Below are positions 46,010 through 53,894 of a DNA stretch of 64,000 nt, one piece after another. The translations under genes and the position numbers were made by a program. Each line of letters opens with the position of its first letter. Position 1 is the stretch's first letter. A model generated the notes under the pieces. That model had not been told where the DNA came from. It did no database searches and saw nothing but the letters and a program-made list of their open reading frames with translations. Source of the stretch: Bacteroidales bacterium (GTDB lineage Bacteria > Bacteroidota > Bacteroidia > Bacteroidales > UBA932); the NCBI GenBank assembly GCA_015060405.1, contig SUYN01000002.1, forward strand, positions 124,001 through 188,000, in the 5' to 3' direction.

Positions 46010-47560
46010 ATGAGAAATACAATCCGCTTTATTGTTGTGGCTCTTTCACTGTGTTTCGGCGTGGCCGCATATGCACAGACAGCACAATCATCTACCCTTG
46101 TTATTGACGAGACTTCTCTGGAAGCAGTAAATGCCGATGCGGTGACCGGTCTTGCACTCGACCCTATCGGAAAGGACCGCTCGAACCGTGCCTGTGCACG
46201 TATCAAGCTGCATGTCAACAGGATGACACCGGAAGAAATCGCTGAACTCGAAGTGCGTACCATCGGTGGTAATGTGCTGGTGATGAAGCAGCAGGTTGCG
46301 TATGAAGGCAACGGTCTCATCATCGAGCTCACAGCCCGCAAGGAAACCCGTTTCTATCTCCATCACGATAAGTTCGGTGACTCGAACCTGGTGACAGTAA
46401 GCCTGGAAGGCAACAAGGAGTACAGGATGGAGGCATGGAACGACATCACCCTTCCGGTGACAGTCGTATGTATGGCTCAGGGAGCGGAAGTCTTCCTTGA
46501 CGGAGTGTACCAGGGTCTCATAGGTCCTGACCACATGCTCACCCTTCAGGGAGTGTCCGCAGGACTCCACGACCTTCGCCTCGTGCTTGGAAACGATGAG
46601 TCGTTCAAGCAGATCACAGTGTCTTCCGAGCTCGTGACATTCAACGTGGAGCTCAGGAACAGCGAACTTCTTCATGGTACATTGATATTCAATGTGACTC
46701 CTGCCAATTCACTGCTTGAGATTGACGGAGAGACACTCACATCGGAATCCGGCGTAATCGAAAGAAGAACAAAGTATGGTACATACGGCTACACCGTGTC
46801 AGCTGACGGCTATCACCCTATCGAAGGAACCGTGACTATCGACACGACAAGTGTGACACGTAACATCGTCCTCAAGCAGATGGTGACCAACCTCACCTTG
46901 AATGCAGCAGATGATGTGAAGATGTGGATCAACGGCGAAAAAGTAGGAGAAGGAACATGGAACGGATCGCTTGCTCCAGGTAACTATGAGATAAAGACCA
47001 AGAGGGGAGCACACTATCCTGCATTCTCGACCATCAGTCTTACTCCGGACATGGAAGAGCTTACGGTAGATGCACCGGATCCTTCGGTTCCTTATGAGAA
47101 GAATCTTCTTGTGATGGCTTCTGCAAGCGTCTATCCAAGCATGTCTTATGGTCTGATGCTCGGTTACGTCCAGACTGTAGGAGGATATGTGAAGTTCAGA
47201 AGCAACTTCGACTTCACGGCAGGAGCATACAGCGCCACAAGTGACTGCAACATCGATGGAGGCGGCTACCTCTGGCCTTCAGGAGAGAAGACAGAAACCA
47301 TAATGACTGCAACCGGAGGTCTTCTGATCCGTGCAGCCAAGTTCATGTACCCTTACATCGGAGCAGGTTACGGTTCAAGAAACATCCTGTGGAAAGACAC
47401 TGACGGAGAGTGGGTAAACATCAGCGACTACTCTTTCACAGGACTCAGCGCAGAGGCTGGCATCATCTTCAAGTTCGGTCCTGTATCCCTCTCGGCCGGA
47501 GTTTCCAACACCGCATTCAAGTACACAGCAGCTGAGGTCGGCATCGGTGTGATGTTCTAG
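46010..47560 (+). CDS. PEGA-domain protein with C-terminal beta barrel
   Basis: About 516 residues, signal peptide ending at AYAQ (about 23). The middle holds PEGA-like repeats (AEVFLDGVYQGLIGPDHML; NSLLEIDGETLTSESG; VKMWINGEKVGEG), a surface-protein fold. The last 140 residues (MASASVYPSMSYGLMLGYVQ to GVGVMF-like end) form strands of an outer-membrane barrel. The ATG at 46010 starts the signal peptide. The FISUMP lipoprotein gene follows after 23 bases, so the two are probably one transcript and may act together at the surface. Confidence 0.82.
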   Translation: MRNTIRFIVVALSLCFGVAAYAQTAQSSTLVIDETSLEAVNADAVTGLALDPIGKDRSNRACARIKLHVNRMTPEEIAELEVRTIGGNVLVMKQQVAYEGNGLIIELTARKETRFYLHHDKFGDSNLVTVSLEGNKEYRMEAWNDITLPVTVVCMAQGAEVFLDGVYQGLIGPDHMLTLQGVSAGLHDLRLVLGNDESFKQITVSSELVTFNVELRNSELLHGTLIFNVTPANSLLEIDGETLTSESGVIERRTKYGTYGYTVSADGYHPIEGTVTIDTTSVTRNIVLKQMVTNLTLNAADDVKMWINGEKVGEGTWNGSLAPGNYEIKTKRGAHYPAFSTISLTPDMEELTVDAPDPSVPYEKNLLVMASASVYPSMSYGLMLGYVQTVGGYVKFRSNFDFTAGAYSATSDCNIDGGGYLWPSGEKTETIMTATGGLLIRAAKFMYPYIGAGYGSRNILWKDTDGEWVNISDYSFTGLSAEAGIIFKFGPVSLSAGVSNTAFKYTAAEVGIGVMF

Positions 47561-47583
47561 GATGCCACAAAAGACTCATAGAA

Positions 47584-50500
47584 ATGCTCACTAGTTCGGT
47601 CAGGCTCTCATTCGCATATATACTTTCCCTTTTGACGATTGTCTCCTGCCTTCAGGAGGAACGCTCTCCGGAGGATATCCTGATTCCGTCACCTGCCCAG
47701 GTGGAGTGTTCGGAATCCGCGTTCTCGCTGACTTCCAAAGTGCCTTCCGGTTCGGAGAAGCTGGTGGATGAATGTGGCTTCCTTGTCGGCACCACAAAGG
47801 ATCTGGCTGATGCTGTGACAGTAGAGGGAACCCTCAATGCCAACACCTTCGCGGCCGATCTGCCTTCACGCAAGTATGGCACCACCTATTATATATGTTC
47901 GTATGTGACTAATGGTCATGGTTCGGAGATTCGTTCTGACCTTCGCAGTTTTGCGCTGGAGCCTCTTGACAAGTATGTCAAGTTTGGTGATGTGACCGTG
48001 CGTTCGTATGATCTGGCATCGAAGACTGCGGAACTTGCACTGACTGCAGATATATGGGCAGGAGTGGAGGTTAGCGAGGCAGGCCTTTGCTATGGTAAGT
48101 CAGAGGTACTCTCTATCGAGGGCGACCATGCTGCCGGTACGCTTGCAGACGACGGCGCTATATACATAACTATCAAAGGCTTTGTCGACGGTGATAAGTA
48201 TTGTCTGCGTCCATATCTCATGGATGGCGAATACCTTACCTATGGCGCTGTGGTGGAATTTTCTATTCCTGCGGTGCCTGTGGTCAGGACCAATGATGCG
48301 GCTGAAGTCACTTCAGAGGGAGCTCTGCTTTCTGGTGAGGTGGTGAAAGGTGCCGACATCAGCGAGCGTGGCTTTATGCTTGCCGAAGGCGAGAGCAGTG
48401 CTGCGGATATGAAACAGAAGAAGGTCGTTGAGGGAACCATCGGTGAATATACGCTCGTTTTGGAGGAACTTCTGCCTAATCAGAAATATACGTATTGTGC
48501 CTATGCGGTCAATCCTACCGGTACTTACTACGGTCCGGTCAAGTCGTTCACGACGAAGGTGGGACTTCCAGTGGTGACTTCTGTTGTGGCATCATCGATC
48601 ACATCTACATCTGCAACGCTTTCCGCTACCGTGAAAAGCCACGGTGGTGAGACTGTGTCTGAGGTCGGATTCTATTACAGTACAGATGAAGCGGTGGACA
48701 TCGAGACTGCGACAAAGGTCAATCAGCCATATTCAGAAGCATCCTTTGACCTTCAGGCCAATGAACTGGCGGCAAACACAAAATACTACGTCAAAGCCTA
48801 TGCAGTCAACTCAGCCGGAGTCGGCTACAGCCAGATAGTGGACTTCACCACCTCAGCGGGAGCCCCTTCCGTAAATACCCTTGCCGCAACAGACGTTACT
48901 TCAATCGGAGCCACCCTTTCCGGCACAGTCATAGCTGACAACGGCGCTGCCATCATAGAGCGGGGATTTGTGTGGATGCAGGGCACAGGCACTCCGACAA
49001 CAGACTCATTCAAACTCATGGTGGACGGCACGACAAGTGACTTTACATCCACTCTTGACGGTCTGGAACCTAACCAGAAGTACTCATTCCGTGCTTATGC
49101 GATCAATTCTAAAGGGACTGCTTATGGTGATGTCATGACCTTCACCACCGTTGCCGGTCTTCCGACACTCTCGGCTATGAAGGTCAGCAACATTACGACG
49201 ACTTCTGCAACCTTCACCTGTGCAGTGACCGGACATGGTGGTGATATAGTTTCAGAAGTCGGATTCTATATCGGCAAAGAAGAGAGTGTAGATATAGAAA
49301 CATCTCTGAAGATAAGTGAGGCCTATACTTCCGATTCGTTTACCCTTACTGCAACTGATCTGGAAGTCGGAACCGACTATTATGTGAAAGCCTTCACGAA
49401 GAACTCAGTAGGCGAGACCTATAGTGTCATTGTTTCTTTCAAGACCATCAGCACCGCTCCGTCCGTAACCACTGTCGGTTCTTCCGAAATTACAGATTCA
49501 AGCGTCCTGCTGTCAGGTGAAGTGACAGACGACAATGGCGAGGCAGTCACTGAGAGGGGCTTCGTATGGCTGAGGGGCACAGGTACTCCTACGACATCCA
49601 ACAGAAAGTTGAGATCAGACGGCACGACAGGAGAATATTCATCGACCCTTTCAGCTCTGGAGCCGAATCAGACTTATTCTTTCCGCTCTTATGCTGTAAA
49701 TGCCAAAGGCACAGCCTACGGAGAGACTATGACCTTCAGGACAGAAGTTGCTCTACCTGAGGTTGTATTCGTCAGCTGTTCAGATGTGACTTCTTCATCT
49801 GCAATAGTATCAGGAAAGGTTACAAGCCACGGAGGAGAAACTGTTTCCGAAGTCGGTTTCCTTTATGGAACAACTTCTAATCTCGATTCGGATACTTCAT
49901 CCAAAGTAACTGCTCCATATACTGGTGAGTCTTTCAGTATCACCTTGACATCGCTTATAAGAGCGACAGAATATTATATTCAGCCGTTCGTAATAAATTC
50001 AGCTGGAACGTCTTATGGCGATATTGGTCAGTTTACTACTCTTCCGGAACCTCCGGTTGTTTCAACTTCAGAAGTCGTGAATATTACTGAATTAAGTGCT
50101 CAGTCAGGTGGCGTAGTTATTGATGACGGTGGTGGGGAAATTCTTGCAAAGGGTGTTGTATGGAGTAGAAAGGGGAATCCGACAATTGAATCATCTAGCA
50201 AGACGAATGATGGTAACAACGCGTCATCATATATGAGCAGCATTGTTGGACTCATTCCCGGCACATTTTACTATGTTAGAGCCTATGCTACAAATGCAGG
50301 GGGTACTTCATATGGCGAGCAGAAACAATTCATTACCATGGGTGATCACGTCGAACTTTTTGATCCTGCAAATTGTTTCATTGTCTCAGAGCCTGGAACC
50401 TATATGTTTGCCTCAGTAAAAGGTCATAGCTACGAATCAGTAGGCGAGGTCTCTGTTACAGAGGTGTTGTGGGAGTCTTCTAGTGCAGGAGAGGCTCTTG

Positions 50501-51273
50501 AATCAGGAACCTTGATTACTTCTGCTTCAAGTAATTATGATAAGATAAGTTTCTCTACTTCAGATACATTCCGTGAAGGAAATGCTCTGATTGCTGCTAA
50601 AGATGCTAATGATAATATTCTTTGGTCTTGGCATATATGGCTGACTGATCATCCTCAAGATCAGTTATATATAAATTCAAATGGAGAATATAATCTGCTA
50701 GATAGGAACCTGGGAGCAACAAGAGCGGATAGTGGAACAAGTGATGAGTGGAAGGAATCTATTGGTGTTCTATACCAATGGGGAAGGAAAGATCCATTTG
50801 TGGGTGGTATATATAAAACAAATACAACTATCGATACGATAGAAGAGAGCATTCTTCATCCAGATGAGCATGCTACGCTTAGCATATGGTATTTTCAGGC
50901 CCATTGGGAAATAAACCACAATAATGGATTATGGAATCCAAAACAAAAGACAATATATGATCCATGTCCCAAAGGATATGTAGTCGCTGATGTCGCAGCC
51001 TATAACGGATTAACCATAAATACAGACAGTTTCAATAATGGTTACTATATTTCTCTAAATTCTTCTTCTGATGCATGGTTTCCTTCTACTCCTATCATTT
51101 GGTGTGGAGGAAGCTATATAGAAGTTTCTGATGGCGTCATTTTATGGACCTCTAGCAGGAGCAATGATAATTCGTTCTATAGATTCCATATTAAAGAAGA
51201 ATATAGGGATACATGGAAAAGCAAGGATAATGCTGCAATGACATCTCCAGTTCGTTGTATGAGGTTAGATTAA
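47584..51273 (+). CDS. Large FISUMP surface lipoprotein with seven fibronectin-like modules
   Basis: 1229 residues. Lipoprotein signal ending in LTIVSC (Cys22), followed by the same start as the paralogue at 1.9-4.8 kb (LQEERSPEDILIPSPAQV). Two N-terminal beta domains, then seven modules of about 97 residues (about 226-905) and a diverged FISUMP-like end (YDPCPKGYVVADV to SPVRCMRLD). Modules 4-5 (AMKVSNITTTSATFTCAVTG onward) are nearly identical to modules 2-3 of the paralogue while neighbours diverge, showing mosaic exchange. From about 50.05 kb the DNA is clearly more AT-rich. The end lacks the hypervariable YWS segment; a separate cassette behind it carries one. Ligand unknown. Confidence 0.84.
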   Translation: MLTSSVRLSFAYILSLLTIVSCLQEERSPEDILIPSPAQVECSESAFSLTSKVPSGSEKLVDECGFLVGTTKDLADAVTVEGTLNANTFAADLPSRKYGTTYYICSYVTNGHGSEIRSDLRSFALEPLDKYVKFGDVTVRSYDLASKTAELALTADIWAGVEVSEAGLCYGKSEVLSIEGDHAAGTLADDGAIYITIKGFVDGDKYCLRPYLMDGEYLTYGAVVEFSIPAVPVVRTNDAAEVTSEGALLSGEVVKGADISERGFMLAEGESSAADMKQKKVVEGTIGEYTLVLEELLPNQKYTYCAYAVNPTGTYYGPVKSFTTKVGLPVVTSVVASSITSTSATLSATVKSHGGETVSEVGFYYSTDEAVDIETATKVNQPYSEASFDLQANELAANTKYYVKAYAVNSAGVGYSQIVDFTTSAGAPSVNTLAATDVTSIGATLSGTVIADNGAAIIERGFVWMQGTGTPTTDSFKLMVDGTTSDFTSTLDGLEPNQKYSFRAYAINSKGTAYGDVMTFTTVAGLPTLSAMKVSNITTTSATFTCAVTGHGGDIVSEVGFYIGKEESVDIETSLKISEAYTSDSFTLTATDLEVGTDYYVKAFTKNSVGETYSVIVSFKTISTAPSVTTVGSSEITDSSVLLSGEVTDDNGEAVTERGFVWLRGTGTPTTSNRKLRSDGTTGEYSSTLSALEPNQTYSFRSYAVNAKGTAYGETMTFRTEVALPEVVFVSCSDVTSSSAIVSGKVTSHGGETVSEVGFLYGTTSNLDSDTSSKVTAPYTGESFSITLTSLIRATEYYIQPFVINSAGTSYGDIGQFTTLPEPPVVSTSEVVNITELSAQSGGVVIDDGGGEILAKGVVWSRKGNPTIESSSKTNDGNNASSYMSSIVGLIPGTFYYVRAYATNAGGTSYGEQKQFITMGDHVELFDPANCFIVSEPGTYMFASVKGHSYESVGEVSVTEVLWESSSAGEALESGTLITSASSNYDKISFSTSDTFREGNALIAAKDANDNILWSWHIWLTDHPQDQLYINSNGEYNLLDRNLGATRADSGTSDEWKESIGVLYQWGRKDPFVGGIYKTNTTIDTIEESILHPDEHATLSIWYFQAHWEINHNNGLWNPKQKTIYDPCPKGYVVADVAAYNGLTINTDSFNNGYYISLNSSSDAWFPSTPIIWCGGSYIEVSDGVILWTSSRSNDNSFYRFHIKEEYRDTWKSKDNAAMTSPVRCMRLD

Positions 51274-51288
51274 GAATTATAAATATCA

Positions 51289-52295
51289 GAAGCAGTCGAT
51301 TTATCGAATGGGGGGACAGAAAATAGCTATATAGTTTCTACTTCAGGAACATACAGAATTTAGGCAAAACAAGGTAGCAGCAGTGGATCTGTCGGTAAAG
51401 TGGCATCCGCAGAAGTGCTTTGGGAGTCATTCGGTACAGATGTCACACCTTCAAAAGCTTCTCTTATCAAAGCCACAAAGTACGAGGGCGGTAAAATCTA
51501 TTTTAAGATCCCACTACATGTCACGAAGCGAATGCCGTCATAGCCGCTAAGGATGCATCAGGCGAGATCCTTTGGGCATGGCAGATCTGGTTGACCGAAC
51601 AGCCTCAGGGTCATGTTTATAACAACAATGCCGGCACGATGATGAACCGCAACCTTGGTGCAACTTCAGCGGAACCTGGTGATGTAGGTGCGCTTGGTCT
51701 ACTTTATCAATGGGGTTGTAAGGATCCTTTCTTGGGTTCTTCTTCAATCAGCAGCGTCACGGAAGCCAAATCAACCATTACTTGGCCGTCTGCAGTGTCT
51801 TCGGATTCTTCTACAGGTACAGTAGATTTTGTTACTTCTCATCCGACGACTTTTGTGACTGGTGGTTCTTCCTCATCTAATGATTGGCATTATTCTTCTC
51901 GCGACAAGACGTTATGGCAGTCGGAGAAGACGATATATGATCCATGTCCAGTCGGTTGGCGTGTTCCTGATGGTGGAGATGAAGGAGTGTGGTCAGCAGC
52001 TAAGGGTTCTTCATCGTCTTACAACAGGAGTTATGACAGTACAAATAAGGGAATGAACTTTTCCGGTGATTTCGGCAGTGCCTCAACCATCTGGTATCCT
52101 GCTTCGGGTTTTCGCGACTACAGCGATGGGGCGCTGCTCACTGTCGGCATCAGAGGCTCCTATTGGTCAGTTTCTCCTTACAGCAACCGCGCATACAACC
52201 TGAGCTTCGACTACGATGGCGGCGATGTCATTCCGACGAGGCGCGACGGTCTGGCGCGCGGCTTCTCGGTCCGTTGTCTCCAAGAATCAGAATAA
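51289..52295 (+). pseudogene. Stranded FISUMP 3' cassette (stop and frameshift upstream, intact C-terminal domain)
   Basis: Begins 16 bases after the large FISUMP gene. The reading frame from 51289 (EAVDLSNGGTENSYIVSTSG) matches the linker region of the FISUMP lipoproteins but meets a TAG at 51361, continues in frame (KVASAEVLWESFGTD), and shifts frame near 51511-51519. From there an intact frame runs to the stop at 52293-52295 (IAAKDASGEILWAWQIW to GFSVRCLQESE). The FISUMP domain is about 80 percent like that of the lipoprotein at 1.9 kb. It has no signal peptide or start of its own. It could be a displaced former 3' end of the upstream gene or a silent donor cassette. Confidence 0.75.
52110..52259 (+). 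other. Candidate variable region (DGR-like) in the cassette, copy B
   Basis: Encodes FRDYSDGALL to GLAR before GFSVRC. It aligns with 1989-2132 with two extra codons. Replaced codons are mostly NNC or NNT with the third base kept (TAC/ATC, TTC/AAC, TGC/AAC, AGC/GAC, AGT/GAT in copy A/copy B). 23 of 30 differing bases in the first 37 codons have an A in one of the copies. Bounded by near-identical DNA on both sides. Confidence 0.6.
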
Positions 52296-52303
52296 TTTGA
52301 TTA

Positions 52304-52346
52304 GCGTGTCCATATGCCCCCGCGTAGCAAGGGCATATGGACATGC
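52304..52346 (+). terminator. Strong hairpin 8 bases after the cassette stop
   Basis: 16-bp stem GCGTGTCCATATGCCC/GGGCATATGGACATGC (one G-T pair) with an 11-base loop. There is no T-run directly after it. It could be a terminator, but its position just behind the candidate variable region also recalls the hairpins that follow DGR targets. Confidence 0.6.
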
Positions 52347-52417
52347 GATTTGATGTCTAATTCTCGCGCCAGGCGTGAGACGGATGGCACGCAGCGCCTT
52401 GAGATTTCGCGTTGCCG

Positions 52418-52558
52418 CCTAAGTTCCTTATTTACAGTGTTTTACAAGAAATCACCTGCGCGGCATTTGGAGCAGGTGATTTCTTGTAAGGTGCTGCATG
52501 TCAGCGTCTTGTCTTTTGTTTCAGGACTCCTTCTGGAGAAAGCAAGGGTGGCAGAAAC
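52418..52558 (+). repeat. Hairpin repeat element, copy 2
   Basis: CCTAAGTTCC, then a perfect 18-bp stem TTACAAGAAATCACCTGC/GCAGGTGATTTCTTGTAA (52442-52459 and 52472-52489) with loop containing GGCATTTGGA, then about 65 bases shared with copy 1. It ends two bases before the stop codon of the nuclease remnant. Just upstream of it, CGTTGCCGCC resembles the end of the FISUMP coding sequence (CGTTGCCTCC). Confidence 0.8.
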
Positions 52559-52559
52559 T

Positions 52560-52841
52560 TCACTGTCTCAGTCTCTCGACCTCTTCTGGAGTCAGATGAG
52601 TGTATTTACATATGATTTCTATATCGACACCATCAGCAAGCATGGCTGTGGCAATCTCGGCATTGCGCCTGGCCAAAGTGCGTTCCTCACCGATGGCTAT
52701 ACCTTTCTCGATACCACGTGCCTCGCCGACCTGTTCGGCGTAGTCGATGGTGTTTGCGTAGTCGCTTTCTGCGTATAGACTTCTCATATAGCTCTTGATT
52801 TCTCTGGCCGTGAAGTTATTCAATTCTGACAAATTATACAA
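52560..52841 (-). pseudogene. C-terminal remnant of an Rpn/PD-(D/E)XK nuclease-family transposase
   Basis: 93 residues open, starting only at a TTG. The tail has the features of Rpn-family proteins (recombination-promoting nuclease, PDDEXK_2): a helical SYMRSLYAESDYANTIDYAE segment, an EARGIEKGIAIGEER repeat stretch, and an end with AEIATAMLADGVDIEIICKY and LTPEEVERL. The nuclease domain that should precede it (about 200 residues) is missing; upstream DNA on this strand has only a short Lys-rich frame. It lies between hairpin elements 2 and 3 in direct orientation, so it may be debris of a mobile unit. Confidence 0.6.
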
Positions 52842-53164
52842 GAACCATCAGCAGCTTCTTCTTCTCATCCTTCCTTTCAATCTTTCTTTTCTTAGCTGTC
52901 TTTCTCATAATGTCGGAATTAAAAATATTTCCGACAAAGTTCCGTAGACTTATCCGTATACTCAAAAAGTATACGCTTATTTTCAAAAAACGGCCTTGTG
53001 TGCATGTAGGAGACCGTTTTCTACCTAGGAATTTGTTGGATTTTTCTAAAAAATCAAACAAATTCCTCGCTGCCACCTAAGTCCCTACTTTCCAGTACCT
53101 TACGAAAAATCACCTGCGGCATTTGGAGCAGGTGATTCAATGTAATAGGTTGATGGATAGAGTG
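52842..53164. other. AT-rich degenerate intergenic region
   Basis: 323 bases without a credible gene. It holds a Lys-rich minus-strand frame of about 24 codons (MRKTAKKRKIERKDEKKK; near 52840-52912), a palindromic TATACTCAAAAAGTATA near 52958-52974, and hairpin element 3 at its right end. Base composition is more AT-rich than the genes around it. Confidence 0.6.
53076..53145 (+). repeat. Hairpin repeat element, copy 3 (short)
   Basis: CCTAAGTCCC, 14 bases, then arms 53100-53117 and 53128-53145 around loop GGCATTTGGA. The inner 10 bp (AATCACCTGC/GCAGGTGATT) and outer TTAC/GTAA pair, with a mismatched patch between. The 65-base right flank of copies 1 and 2 is not kept. Confidence 0.75.
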
Positions 53165-53827
53165 TTATGCTATGATTCCAGCAAGCCAGCCGGCATCGAT
53201 GCGGGCGAAGCCTTCGGCGGGTTTGATCTGGGGGTTGCGGGCGAGGATGCCTTCGCAGTCCTGGTAGACGTTCCAGCCGATGTTTACACCGAGCATCTGG
53301 CCTGAGAGCGGGTACATGAATGTCAGGAGCCTTTCACCGCCTTCGCCCTCGCTGCGGTAGAAGTGGAAGGTCGAGGCAAGGAATTCCTCTTTCTGCTCAG
53401 CTCCGACGCTTTTCTGGAGCATTTCCATCTTGGTGACGTACTTGCACATTTCCAGGACGACATCATCGAGCCCAGCATCATTGATCAGGACTTTTTCCAT
53501 CAGGGAACCCATGTCATTTACCCTGCGTAGGGTGTATCCTCCCATTGCCTTTGTGTGCATGGTGATGGCCTGCATCTGGGTTTCGGAGATCTCTCCTTCC
53601 GGAATCAGCCAGACCATCAGCCTTGCAGCCGGGTCGTGGTAGAGGGTCTCGTATCTGGCAAGGTTCACCTGTCCGCAGTGCGGACATTCCCACAGGAAGA
53701 GGGATCCGTCCTTGACTTTGTCCTTGAGTTCGGGATTGTCAGCTGTGTTGATGCTTTTATATACGGTTACAGTGTGCTGCTGTCCGCATTTGCTGCATGG
53801 GGCTATGGCTTGGTTGATGATTGACAT
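53165..53827 (-). CDS. CpXC-domain protein
   Basis: 220 residues. The N-terminal part has two zinc-ribbon-type pairs, CSKCGQQH (about 11-18) and CPHCGQVN (about 48-55), with FLWECPHCG, which is the CpXC domain arrangement found in bacterial proteins of unknown function. The rest is a mixed alpha/beta region without recognised motifs; no signal peptide. It may bind zinc and nucleic acid or protein. Single gene, between hairpin element 3 and the HExxH giant. Confidence 0.82.
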   Translation of the reverse strand: MSIINQAIAPCSKCGQQHTVTVYKSINTADNPELKDKVKDGSLFLWECPHCGQVNLARYETLYHDPAARLMVWLIPEGEISETQMQAITMHTKAMGGYTLRRVNDMGSLMEKVLINDAGLDDVVLEMCKYVTKMEMLQKSVGAEQKEEFLASTFHFYRSEGEGGERLLTFMYPLSGQMLGVNIGWNVYQDCEGILARNPQIKPAEGFARIDAGWLAGIIA

Positions 53828-53894
53828 ATCTTTTGTTTTTACTTTGTTTTAAGATTGATTCCCCGACATCTTCCGGTCGCTCGAAATGACATCG

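Noticed and set aside
50930..51273. Variable tail in the large FISUMP gene
   Set aside because: Its end diverges everywhere, with silent and length changes, and lacks the YWS to GFSVRC frame; no evidence of adenine-type variation.
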